Below are positions 34,749-40,943 of a DNA stretch of 47,690 bases, piece by piece; the stretch's first letter is position 1, and the number at the start of each line of letters is the position of its first letter. The stretch lies in NCBI GenBank assembly GCA_031291235.1, contig JARLJL010000016.1, positions 1 to 47,690 of the forward strand, given 5' to 3'. The position numbers and the translations under genes were made by a program. The DNA comes from Sulfuriferula sp. Its GTDB lineage: Bacteria; Pseudomonadota; Gammaproteobacteria; Burkholderiales; Sulfuriferulaceae. Below the pieces are notes generated by a model. The model had not been told where the DNA came from, searched no databases, and was given only the letters and a program-made list of their open reading frames with translations.

Positions 34749-35479
34749 TACTTCTTCGTCGCCAACGCGACCATAATATCCTGCATCGACATGCCCTTTG
34801 CGAGCATACTCTGCAATATCGCAGCTACGCCTTCCTGCGCTTTCGTCTTCGACACAGTACGAGACTTCTTCGTAGTCGTTGTGGTTGAATCTTTGACGTT
34901 CGTTGTAGCCGGTGTTGGTATTACCATCTTGACGTTAGCGTAACGGTGTATTTTCTCATTACGCCGACGTTCGGATTCGTCGATGAGTAATGAGCAGATG
35001 TTGCGGTGATACTCGATGGTCATATCAAGTTCTACATCGGCTAGTTCTATGATGCGCCGCTGTGCGAACTGCCAGCTCAGGCCATCAATTTTTATCTCTC
35101 GTGCGCGGCGCCGATAAAACGATTTCTCGCCTGTTTCGGGATTGATGGATTCATAGCTTTTCGTGATTGTACTCTTCGTCACGCTCATGTCAGACATGCA
35201 GTTAATACAAAACTGCGGGTCTATTGCTGAGCCGAAATGGTAGCAAAACGCTTGCTCACATTTACCGCAACGGATGACAGATTTTGTTGTGAGATTGAGT
35301 TCTAGACAAACCTCACACACGAGATGGGCTATGTGAGGTTCTTCTGGCTCGCGCGCAGGGAGGGGAATGTCGGCTGTTTGAGCCTCTGCTTCGGTTACTG
35401 GCTCTGGCTCGTCAGTTGGTACTAACAACTCTGGCTCCCTATCAGCCAGAAAATCCATATCTTCAACTAAATCAGACAT
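34748..35479 (-). CDS. FYVE/RING-like zinc-finger protein
   Basis: A 243-residue protein. After a Glu/Pro-rich disordered start (1-48) it has eight zinc ligands in treble-clef/cross-brace order: C55-x2-C58, C71-x2-C74, C79-x-H81, C91-x2-C94. This spacing is close to FYVE and RING fingers of eukaryotes and is unusual in a bacterial virus. The middle is a helical, Arg-rich stretch (YRRRAREIKIDGLSWQFAQRR); the tail is Thr/Lys-rich, then a short helix (AAILQSMLAKGMSMQDIMVALA). It is the first gene of the recombination set, with AAGGAG upstream. It might bind DNA or proteins; no E3-ligase role can be claimed. Confidence 0.7.
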   Translation of the reverse strand: MSDLVEDMDFLADREPELLVPTDEPEPVTEAEAQTADIPLPAREPEEPHIAHLVCEVCLELNLTTKSVIRCGKCEQAFCYHFGSAIDPQFCINCMSDMSVTKSTITKSYESINPETGEKSFYRRRAREIKIDGLSWQFAQRRIIELADVELDMTIEYHRNICSLLIDESERRRNEKIHRYANVKMVIPTPATTNVKDSTTTTTKKSRTVSKTKAQEGVAAILQSMLAKGMSMQDIMVALATKK

Positions 35480-35512
35480 AAAGCTCCTTACGGCTATAGC
35501 CGTGGACTGCTT

Positions 35513-35713
35513 CTAAGCAGCGGTTTGATTCTGTGCTTGAGGGAGGGCTTTTAACTGCGCGTCGGATACTTTACCATCCAAGTAATACTGGATAAGTTTC
35601 CGCGCAAACTCGGATTTGTTCTGATATCGCGTGGAAATTCGGTTTAGAGCCGCGATCTGGTGGTTAGGCAACCGAAACGTCACGGTAGAGGATAAAGCGC
35701 TTGGACGACCCAT
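35513..35713 (-). CDS. Ribbon-helix-helix (Arc/CopG-like) repressor, probably leaderless
   Basis: A 66-residue protein. STVTFRLPNHQIAALNRIST is the antiparallel strand plus first helix and NKSEFARKLIQYYLDG the second helix of a ribbon-helix-helix regulator. The ATG at 35713 is chosen over an in-frame start at 35728 because the -10 box at 35720-35725 puts transcription start at the A of this ATG and there is no ribosome site. The promoter contains a TACAC-N4-GTGTA inverted repeat, so autoregulation is likely. It stands at the head of the recombination/replication operon and is a candidate repressor of it. Confidence 0.8.
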   Translation of the reverse strand: MGRPSALSSTVTFRLPNHQIAALNRISTRYQNKSEFARKLIQYYLDGKVSDAQLKALPQAQNQTAA

Positions 35714-35719
35714 ACAATG

Positions 35720-35748
35720 ATGATACACGGGTGTGTACGGCTTGTCAA
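35720..35748 (-). promoter_or_regulatory. Sigma70-type promoter for the RHH gene
   Basis: On the - strand TTGACA (35748-35743) and TATCAT (35725-35720) are separated by 17 bases: a perfect -35 and a 5/6 -10. The expected start falls at the A of the ATG at 35713. This is the strongest leftward promoter in front of the 26-35 kb block. Confidence 0.82.
35724..35737 (-). promoter_or_regulatory. Candidate operator for the RHH protein
   Basis: TACAC-GGGT-GTGTA is a perfect inverted repeat with four-base centre lying in the spacer and first bases of the -10 box of the 35720-35748 promoter. Binding here would block polymerase, as expected for autorepression by a ribbon-helix-helix protein encoded just downstream. 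Confidence 0.55.
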
Positions 35749-35769
35749 GTGTTTGTTTTCAACAACTTA

Positions 35770-35804
35770 CGAGGGGTCGGCCTGAACACGGTCGACCCTC
35801 CTCG
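35770..35804. repeat. Bulged inverted repeat before the RHH promoter
   Basis: CGAGGGGTCG (35770-35779) pairs with CGACCCTCCTCG (35793-35804) apart from a two-base bulge. It lies between the end of the 35828 gene and the RHH promoter and could weakly stop readthrough, but there is no T-run. Confidence 0.4.
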
Positions 35805-35827
35805 TGCAAACCATAGCAGGAGATTTT

Positions 35828-36214
35828 TCAGAGTACCTCGATTTCATCTCCTACCTGACCAAGGCATCTCACCCAGTAGGGCATGATAATACAACCGTCG
35901 GAAGCACTATGCGCCTGCGCGGGTGTATCACCGTGGACGAGAAAACCGCTGCGGCCATACATTTTGTTGCGCGGGTCTGGAGTTAGCACCCATGTATTTC
36001 GTCCGCGTTCAGGGTCGTTGTAGATTTTGGAGATAACGTACAAGCCAGCAGGAAGCGGGCCTATACCTTGAAGATTTTGTTTGTGGATGTCGTTGAGTGA
36101 GTCTTGGTGACCGGAGTATCCCATGCCAACAAAACCTACATCGTGGGTGGAGTTTGCAACTTCTGGATCGCCGGTGGAGAGGATTCCCCAATAGCGGCTG
36201 TAGTAGTATTTCAT
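35828..36214 (-). CDS. Tlde1/DUF2778-like L,D-transpeptidase-fold protein (candidate lysin)
   Basis: A 128-residue protein matching DUF2778/Tlde1 layout: a short N-terminal SG-x region (GMGYSGHQDSLND), GIGPLPAGLYVIS, then GRSGFLVHGD (H94) and SASDGCIIM with the nucleophile-like C108. YkuD-type L,D-transpeptidases use this HG...S-x-G-C order to cleave or exchange bonds in peptidoglycan side chains. No lysozyme, amidase or peptidase gene was seen anywhere else in the circle, so this may be the only peptidoglycan enzyme. No signal peptide is visible, so delivery would need a holin. The start overlaps the previous stop (ATGA) with AAGGAG upstream. Confidence 0.72.
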   Translation of the reverse strand: MKYYYSRYWGILSTGDPEVANSTHDVGFVGMGYSGHQDSLNDIHKQNLQGIGPLPAGLYVISKIYNDPERGRNTWVLTPDPRNKMYGRSGFLVHGDTPAQAHSASDGCIIMPYWVRCLGQVGDEIEVL

Positions 36215-36417
36215 TCAGACTCCTTGAACTGTTCACAATCACACATGTAGCACTCATCTACGTACTCTATGTGATCTTCTCGTATATGCCCACAAGCACA
36301 AAATGTGTCATTGTAGTTGTCATCCTCTGAAGCATCTTCCTCAAGCACAGGATAATGCTGCTGCTCCATCAACGACTCAGCTTGTGAGCGGGTTTGGTTG
36401 TCGTAGTAGTAGCTCAT
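36211..36417 (-). CDS. CxCGH-type zinc mini-protein
   Basis: A 68-residue acidic protein ending in CACGHIREDHIEYV, then CYMCDC. The Cx CGH-x4-H...CxxCxC arrangement is a widespread small phage metal-binding motif; a second copy is encoded at 42130. The ATG at 36417 has GAGAGGA upstream and overlaps the previous stop (ATGA). Upstream of the motif it is rich in Tyr, Asp, Glu and Gln. Function unknown. Confidence 0.7.
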   Translation of the reverse strand: MSYYYDNQTRSQAESLMEQQHYPVLEEDASEDDNYNDTFCACGHIREDHIEYVDECYMCDCEQFKESE

Positions 36418-36638
36418 CCCCAATCCTCTCTATCGAACCAGATTTTTAAATCTGTTTTGATAACTTCAGTTATACAAACTTCTGGAGTTAACAAAGCTCC
36501 ACGAGTGTTGAACACATCAGTAGCTCTTTGCGCGGCTTGAAGTACATTCTTAGCTATGATGTAATAAGTCTCGTCGATGTTGGATTGTACTTGTAGACGT
36601 ACTTTATAACATTTGTGGCAATCTTCAACACTGAACAT
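36414..36638 (-). CDS. Small hypothetical early protein
   Basis: A 74-residue protein (VEDCHKCYKVRLQVQS, TYYIIAKNVLQAAQRAT). An N-terminal CHKC pair, two strands and a helix suggest a compact domain of the type many phages use as small host-takeover proteins. AAGGAG is present upstream, and the gene overlaps the FtsK gene end by 14 bases. Function unknown. Confidence 0.7.
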   Translation of the reverse strand: MFSVEDCHKCYKVRLQVQSNIDETYYIIAKNVLQAAQRATDVFNTRGALLTPEVCITEVIKTDLKIWFDREDWG

Positions 36639-37788
36639 ACGTTCTCCTTATCTCCTCATTCTGCATGAGAATGTTAGCGATGTCGTTTGTTGAGACGAAA
36701 GCCGAATGAGCGCGCTTCATAACGTCGGAACCTGCGATCTTATACAGGTAATCTCCTTTACCAAGCATCTTCTCGGCACCGTTTTCGTCCAGGATAACCC
36801 GACTGTCTGCTTGTGTGGGCAACTTAAAGCCTACACGGGCTGGAAAATTGGCCTTGATACGACCAGGAAGTACGTCTACGCTAGGACGCTGAGTAGCAAG
36901 AATCAAATGCACTCCAGCCGCACGACTGATTTGGCTGATTTGCATTATCAAGTCTTCAATAGCAGGGGGGCGCTCGGCTTTTTTAAACTGTTTGAGATAA
37001 TCCCAATCCTGCATAAAAACATCAGCGAGTTCGTCCACGATTAAAACTTTGTGAATCATGCGTTTGCCAGTACGGAGCGCGTTCCACTCGGTAATGTTTC
37101 GTGCTACGCCACTCATTTGATTGTTTCGATCACGTACTTCTTCGAGCAGCATTGTTAACGCCGTGCGCAGATCCTCGATGTTTGTTAGCACATACTTTGT
37201 GTGCTCTAGAGTTCTAAAGAAAACAAGATCGAGATTCTTCGTATCGACAAGTATAAACTCAAGCTCTTCAGGAGAACGAAAGAGCGCCAGCGAGCAGATA
37301 AGTTGCGCTGTAAAGACGGACTTTCCGCTACCAGTTGTTCCAGCAATAAGCAAATGCGGTTGTGCAGCAAGATCAGCATAGAGATGAGTTCCGTCGGTGG
37401 AGGTGCCCATTAACAGAGGTAAGGACATGTTCTTTGTCTCTGGGCTTGTTAACATTGTGTGAAGACATTTGTCGAACTCGATCGTTTGACGATCTTCACG
37501 AGGTACAGATATCGCACATTCTCCCAACACGCGCTCTACACGTACAGAGTCTACGGCTAGAGCACCTGCTAGTTCATCGCCTTTGTTGAGGACGCTGGAG
37601 AATGTAGCATCTCCCTGCGGTTCAAAGTAGAAGGTTCTGACAACTGGACCTTCTACTAGACGTGTGAATAAAGCAGGCATTCCGAAGACTATCATTTTAC
37701 GAGAGAGGAGAGCAATTTGTTTCTGTACCTTTGGAGAGTATTGAGAGATAAGCGCGCTGCGTTTCTGCGCGGATTCACTTGGAAGCAT
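36625..37788 (-). CDS. FtsK/SpoIIIE-type DNA translocase motor
   Basis: A 387-residue protein with a clear FtsK motor: HLLIAGTTGSGKSVF (Walker A about 150-158), ILVDTKNLDL, VLIVDELADVF (Walker B near 246-257), and the LATQRPSVDVLPGRIKANFP and FKLPTQADSRVILDENGAEKMLGKGDYLY blocks. The N-terminal membrane domain and the C-terminal gamma domain of cellular FtsK are missing. A one-helix membrane peptide is encoded just upstream with a 14-base overlap and may serve as the anchor. In a phage it could pump or segregate DNA or act on DNA entry; it is separate from the terminase. Confidence 0.9.
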   Translation of the reverse strand: MLPSESAQKRSALISQYSPKVQKQIALLSRKMIVFGMPALFTRLVEGPVVRTFYFEPQGDATFSSVLNKGDELAGALAVDSVRVERVLGECAISVPREDRQTIEFDKCLHTMLTSPETKNMSLPLLMGTSTDGTHLYADLAAQPHLLIAGTTGSGKSVFTAQLICSLALFRSPEELEFILVDTKNLDLVFFRTLEHTKYVLTNIEDLRTALTMLLEEVRDRNNQMSGVARNITEWNALRTGKRMIHKVLIVDELADVFMQDWDYLKQFKKAERPPAIEDLIMQISQISRAAGVHLILATQRPSVDVLPGRIKANFPARVGFKLPTQADSRVILDENGAEKMLGKGDYLYKIAGSDVMKRAHSAFVSTNDIANILMQNEEIRRTYVQC

Positions 37789-37942
37789 CGCGGCGATCCT
37801 TTCGCACGAGATCGATGAGGATTACGATGAAGATGAAAAATCCTACTCCGCCGAGAACTGCGCAGAACAGAAACAAATCTCGCACGGCAGAGTCAAACAT
37901 ACCGAGAGGATCAGTCAGGAGATGGTAAAGATAATGCTTCAT
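37775..37942 (-). CDS. Single-span membrane peptide, candidate FtsK anchor
   Basis: A 55-residue ORF found by reading the gap. It has a short polar start (MKHYLYHLLTDPLGMF), one transmembrane helix (FLFCAVLGGVGFFIFIVILI, about 24-43) and a positive tail (VRKDRRDASK). AAAGGAG lies 12 bases before the ATG. The stop lies 14 bases inside the FtsK gene start, so the two are translationally coupled. The membrane assignment is clear; the anchor role is an inference from order and from FtsK lacking its own membrane domain. Confidence 0.65.
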   Translation of the reverse strand: MKHYLYHLLTDPLGMFDSAVRDLFLFCAVLGGVGFFIFIVILIDLVRKDRRDASK

Positions 37943-37963
37943 AGATTGCAGTTACTCCTTTCT

Positions 37964-38023
37964 CTAACACAAGATCGAGTTGAGGGTTTTCAAGAACTCA
38001 AACGTATAATTCATCTTAGCCAT
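37964..38023 (-). CDS. Very short ORF, possible leader peptide
   Basis: A 19-residue ORF (MAKMNYTFEFLKTLNSILC) starts at 38023 with GGGGAG six bases upstream, one base after the vWA gene stop. It is too short to assign and could be a chance ORF, a leader peptide or a small helix-forming peptide. Confidence 0.3.
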   Translation of the reverse strand: MAKMNYTFEFLKTLNSILC

Positions 38024-38024
38024 G

Positions 38025-38816
38025 TTACTCTCCCCGTTCTATGCGCGCTCTGAAAGCGCCGTCGGTTAGCATGAGACGGTTGACAGGAGCGAGGTATTTG
38101 AGCTGTTTCCAGATACCAGGCTTGGACGGATCGAAGTGGAGGAAGAATCCTCCGGTGTGGTCGCTGAGGTACTTTAGGAGAGCTATCTCAGTCGTGCGAT
38201 AGCTGGGGCCAAAAAACACTGTATCAATAGGGATGTGTTTCTCTCCGCCGCCGACTGCTAGAGCGATTTTGATAATGATGTCCGCGCTGGCAATCCAAGG
38301 GTTTTGGTTGAATGAGTGGTAGTCTTGCATATCGAAGATTGTGCTTTTTTCTTCAGCCTCTGCTTGCAAACTATCAGTAGGCGAGCCGTCTGTGAAAACC
38401 ACAAGACGTGTCAAGACGGGTTTGGCTTCGAGAGCTTTTTTGATGGTATTGAAAAACGGCGTACCACCTGAGTTGAGTTTTGCTTCTCGAATGTCTTGTG
38501 CGAGTTGGAGCAGGTTACTGTTAAGCGCCGTACTCCAATCTCGCGTGTTCATGAAATGAATCGCTACTGCTGTTTGGTTAGGGATGCAATTACGGAGGTA
38601 TTCGATTACTCCGGTTTTTGCATTCTCGATTTGATTGCCCATGGAGCCGCTATCATCAAAAACTAGCCGCGAGCGATCTGGACAGTCACCGGGTGCTATG
38701 TAACGAATTATAGCACCGTCTTCTGGCTTCACGCCACTAGCAGATGCTTTCAGCCGCGCTATTGCGAGAGCTTTGGCATCTACGGATGTGGATTTGTTAC
38801 CGAGTTGGAAGGACAT
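38025..38816 (-). CDS. von Willebrand factor A domain protein
   Basis: A 263-residue protein with a complete metal-ion-dependent adhesion site: DDSGSM (D54, S56, S58), GGTPF with the conserved Thr, and FTDGSP. The strand-helix alternation of a Rossmann-like vWA fold continues through ISADIIIKIALAVGGG and IDTVFFG. vWA proteins usually act as protein-binding platforms, often with AAA ATPases. Here it is near an FtsK motor and a J-domain protein. There is no signal peptide, so it acts inside the cell. The ribosome site is AAGGAG. Confidence 0.85.
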   Translation of the reverse strand: MSFQLGNKSTSVDAKALAIARLKASASGVKPEDGAIIRYIAPGDCPDRSRLVFDDSGSMGNQIENAKTGVIEYLRNCIPNQTAVAIHFMNTRDWSTALNSNLLQLAQDIREAKLNSGGTPFFNTIKKALEAKPVLTRLVVFTDGSPTDSLQAEAEEKSTIFDMQDYHSFNQNPWIASADIIIKIALAVGGGEKHIPIDTVFFGPSYRTTEIALLKYLSDHTGGFFLHFDPSKPGIWKQLKYLAPVNRLMLTDGAFRARIERGE

Positions 38817-38839
38817 TGTGTAGTATTCTCCTTAAAAAC

Positions 38840-39031
38840 TTATATTTGATTGGTGGGACGATCTTCAATCCAGTCTGACTTGGATTTTGGAATGTTGTGG
38901 AGTAATCCAGCAGCTGCCAAGATGTCGGCTGCTAATCTCAGCTTATCTTTTTCTCCCTTAGCATTACGCATTAGCTGAAGAAGTGGCATCAACTCTTCTA
39001 TAAGAGTTGGCTTTTCCATTTTGTTAGCCAT
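38840..39031 (-). CDS. Small helical hypothetical protein
   Basis: A 63-residue helical protein (TLIEELMPLLQLMRNAKGEK, KLRLAADILAAAG) with a short polar tail. The start overlaps the J-domain gene end by eight bases, so the two are co-translated. It could be a partner or regulator of the J-domain protein. No family recognised. Confidence 0.65.
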   Translation of the reverse strand: MANKMEKPTLIEELMPLLQLMRNAKGEKDKLRLAADILAAAGLLHNIPKSKSDWIEDRPTNQI

Positions 39032-39599
39032 TATACAACCCCCATAACATATTGAGTTCGCTCATGCGAGAGCCATCTCCGTTATTGCGATCTGGATGCA
39101 GCCGTAAAGCAGCGCGGCGGTAGGATTTTTTGTCTATCTGCGAGCTGTCGGATACCTCAAGCAATGTGAGCAGCTTTGACTTAATTGTTTCTTTTGTCAT
39201 TGTCGGCGTTGCTATAGGCTTGCCGTAGTTGTAGAAAAAATCTTGTGGTTTCTCAGGCGTGCGTTTCTTGCTGAGATCGAATCGCAGACATGAAGCTATG
39301 TAAGCTAGGTCGTCTACTTCAACCAGCTTAACACCACCCAGCGGCGCTGTTACTTGCTCCATCATCTTGAGAGTCTTCACGCCCCAGTCGTCGAGGTATG
39401 TCCAGACATAGGTTTTCATATCGCAGGAGCGTTTAGCTGCTGGAGGTTGTTTCATCACTGGATTCAACAGTTGGAAGATCGCCTTTTCGGTATTGCTAAA
39501 AAAGGCTATATCCCATTTGTTGTTTGAGGATGAGAGTTTAAGTTCAGTAAGCAGGACAGTACCTGCCGCGTCACGGTGGTGTTGGTAGTATACAAACAC
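39024..39599 (-). CDS. C-terminal J-domain protein
   Basis: A 191-residue protein. The last ~50 residues are a J-domain: LLTLLEVSDSSQIDKKSYR, then RRAALRLHPDRNNGDGS with the diagnostic HPD (168-170), and a final helix (MSELNMLWGLY). J-domains stimulate Hsp70 (DnaK) ATPase. The N-terminal 140 residues form an unknown alpha/beta domain (WDIAFFSNTEKAIF, TYVWTYLDDWGVKTL, VEVDDLAYIASCLRFD). No Gly/Phe linker or zinc finger is present. A DnaJ-type zinc finger is instead found inside the GroES-like protein. Start is GTG at 39599 and is uncertain. Confidence 0.8.
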   Translation of the reverse strand: MFVYYQHHRDAAGTVLLTELKLSSSNNKWDIAFFSNTEKAIFQLLNPVMKQPPAAKRSCDMKTYVWTYLDDWGVKTLKMMEQVTAPLGGVKLVEVDDLAYIASCLRFDLSKKRTPEKPQDFFYNYGKPIATPTMTKETIKSKLLTLLEVSDSSQIDKKSYRRAALRLHPDRNNGDGSRMSELNMLWGLYNG

Positions 39600-39617
39600 G
39601 TCCGCGCCTTCCTTCCC

Positions 39618-39772
39618 GCCGCATCGCGGCTATTGAAGGTGACTGTCGATGACAGGTCACGTTTTCCCACTCTGCATTTTCAGAGGCTTGTGACTCTCAG
39701 CGGCTAACCGCTGGCTGCATTCAGAGATGGGAGCCTGTACAAGCACTCCCATCGGTGGCGCGGCGTTGCCGC
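39618..39772. ncRNA. Structured intergenic element I (serial hairpins)
   Basis: The 175-base spacer between the 39775 and 39599 genes is almost all inverted repeats: GCCGC/GCGGC (39618-39630), GTGACTGTC/GACAGGTCAC with one bulge (39639-39660), CTCTG/CAGAG (39670-39685), CAGCGG/CCGCTG (39698-39713), GATGGGAG/CTCCCATC (39726-39753), GCGGC/GCCGC (39760-39772). No long closing stem was found, but the density is unlike an ordinary spacer. Could be RNA processing sites, a structured RNA, or DNA hairpins. Confidence 0.45.
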
Positions 39773-39774
39773 TG

Positions 39775-40401
39775 TTATTCGGTTTCTCCAGTCTCCTCTC
39801 CCGCTTCCTTCTGCGCGCTGAAAGCAGCCGCAACCTGCAACAGCATTGCTTCCTTCTGCTCCTGCGTGAGATTGAGGCCGCCGAGAGTCTTCATGAGCTT
39901 CTCAATATCCGTCAAGCTCTTGCGGCTTGGAGGTTCGTTGATGGAATACTTGCCTTCCGAACCCACACCCACACGGAGATCGATGGTTTCACCGTCAAAC
40001 TCAGGCGTTGGCTCAGGCGTGCCGTCTTTCAGAGCAACCATGGCAGCATTTGCCTTGGCGTTCATGGCGTAGTTCAGGCCGCATTGGATGATGTAGTTCT
40101 GCTGATCCTTGTCGGTGACGAGTGCAAAGAATCCGTCTACAGACTTGATGTTGTAGCGGACAAATTCGTTCTCGCACAGAAGCGTCCAGCCTTCACGCTC
40201 CAGCTTGGCCCAGTTTGTGGCAAGGCCAAAGAGAGGATCGTTTTTGTCTGTGACCTTGGCGGATGCTTCTGCCTGGGCTTTGATCTTGTCAACGACAGTC
40301 TTACCGTCTTTGTCGCTGGAGGTTTGGATATAGGTGCGATAGGTCTGCTTCTCCGTTGTGATCGCGCCTGTTGCTACTGCTGTTTGTTCGTCGATTGACA
40401 T
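39775..40401 (-). CDS. Hypothetical early protein
   Basis: A 208-residue protein. The start at 40401 has AAAGGAG upstream; a longer frame to 40455 is rejected since it runs into the palindrome of the adjacent structured element. The core is alpha/beta (WTLLCENEFVRYNIKSVDGFFAL, QQNYIIQCGLNYAMNAKANAAM), followed by an acidic region and a C-terminal helix (LTDIEKLMKTLGGLNLTQEQKEAMLLQ). A large antisense ORF on the + strand is not a gene. No family recognised. Confidence 0.75.
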   Translation of the reverse strand: MSIDEQTAVATGAITTEKQTYRTYIQTSSDKDGKTVVDKIKAQAEASAKVTDKNDPLFGLATNWAKLEREGWTLLCENEFVRYNIKSVDGFFALVTDKDQQNYIIQCGLNYAMNAKANAAMVALKDGTPEPTPEFDGETIDLRVGVGSEGKYSINEPPSRKSLTDIEKLMKTLGGLNLTQEQKEAMLLQVAAAFSAQKEAGEETGETE

Positions 40402-40443
40402 TGTTTTCTGCTCCTTTGTGCAGTGTGGGCCGAGGCCCGTGTG

Positions 40444-40635
40444 ATTGAATTGCAATTCAATTCTCCGTGAGGAGAGTTAGAGTATTAGCAGCTTTGCTGT
40501 TATGTACTCTCTAGGACTGTAGGAACGCTCTGTCAGGGCGTTCTGAGGAGGAGAAACGTTGCTACGAAGCGTAGTAGCAACGAAAGAGTCCTCATACTAC
40601 AGTCCTAGAGAGTACACCTACGTGCGTTGACGTAG
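40444..40635. ncRNA. Structured intergenic element II (branched, 20-bp closing stem)
   Basis: Bases 40503-40522 pair perfectly over 20 bp with 40597-40616. The enclosed 74 bases form two arms: GAACGCTC/GGGCGTTC (40523-40543, one wobble) and a composite arm (TGAGGA/TCCTCA, 40544-40549 and 40589-40594) topped by CGTTGCTAC/GTAGCAACG (40557-40582). Outside lie a perfect 18-base palindrome (40444-40461), TCTCC/GGAGA (40462-40475), TAGCAGC/GCTGTTA (40486-40502) and CTACGT/ACGTAG (40618-40635). It sits between two leftward genes. It is not a tRNA or any family I recognise. RNA function is likely but a DNA cruciform role is possible. Confidence 0.6.
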
Positions 40636-40655
40636 AGGTAATCTCTTAAACGATG

Positions 40656-40880
40656 CTAACCTTGATCGTTCAGTTGTGCTTGTAGCTCGATACCAACCTG
40701 AGCTTGAGTCTTGTCGTTGATGGTAACGACGGTACCTGCGAATGAATCCTCAAACTCATCGAACAGATCCGCGATGAATCCAATGGTGGGGGTGTTTGTG
40801 GCTGGATCAACAAAGTAGCTGGCGGTTTCGTCGTCAGCAACGTCGAGTTTCACGGTAAGAACAACGGTAATCTGCGGCAT
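40656..40880 (-). CDS. Small acidic hypothetical protein
   Basis: A 74-residue acidic protein starting MPQITVVLTVKLDVADD with a beta-like first half and a helical/polar second half (TQAQVGIELQAQLNDQG). It has its own promoter (40902-40930), a CAAGGAG ribosome site, and is followed directly by structured element II. No family recognised. Confidence 0.7.
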   Translation of the reverse strand: MPQITVVLTVKLDVADDETASYFVDPATNTPTIGFIADLFDEFEDSFAGTVVTINDKTQAQVGIELQAQLNDQG

Positions 40881-40901
40881 TGAGGTGTTCTCCTTGATTC
40901 A

Positions 40902-40930
40902 AGTGTAGGCTTTTGGTGCATGGTTGTCAA
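40902..40930 (-). promoter_or_regulatory. Promoter upstream of the 40880 gene (shared-motif class)
   Basis: - strand TTGACA (40930-40925), 17-base spacer, TACACT (40907-40902). The sequence AAAAGCCTACACTTGAAT around the -10 is identical, 18 of 18 bases, to the promoter at 43928-43956, which suggests a common promoter class or a common operator. Confidence 0.72.
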
Positions 40931-40943
40931 GGGGGTAAATGGC

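Noticed and set aside
36097-36330. + strand ORF with hydrophobic end
   Set aside because: Antisense to the Tlde1-like and CxCGH genes, which form a tight overlapping operon.
39727-40398. A 223-residue + strand ORF
   Set aside because: It lies antisense to the 39775-40401 gene, lacks a ribosome site and has low-complexity hydrophobic/Leu-rich content typical of a shadow frame.
40503-40616. tRNA or tmRNA gene
   Set aside because: The branching is cloverleaf-like, but the closing stem is 20 bp, and there is no T-arm TTCGA, anticodon arm or CCA end. The same holds for elements III-V.
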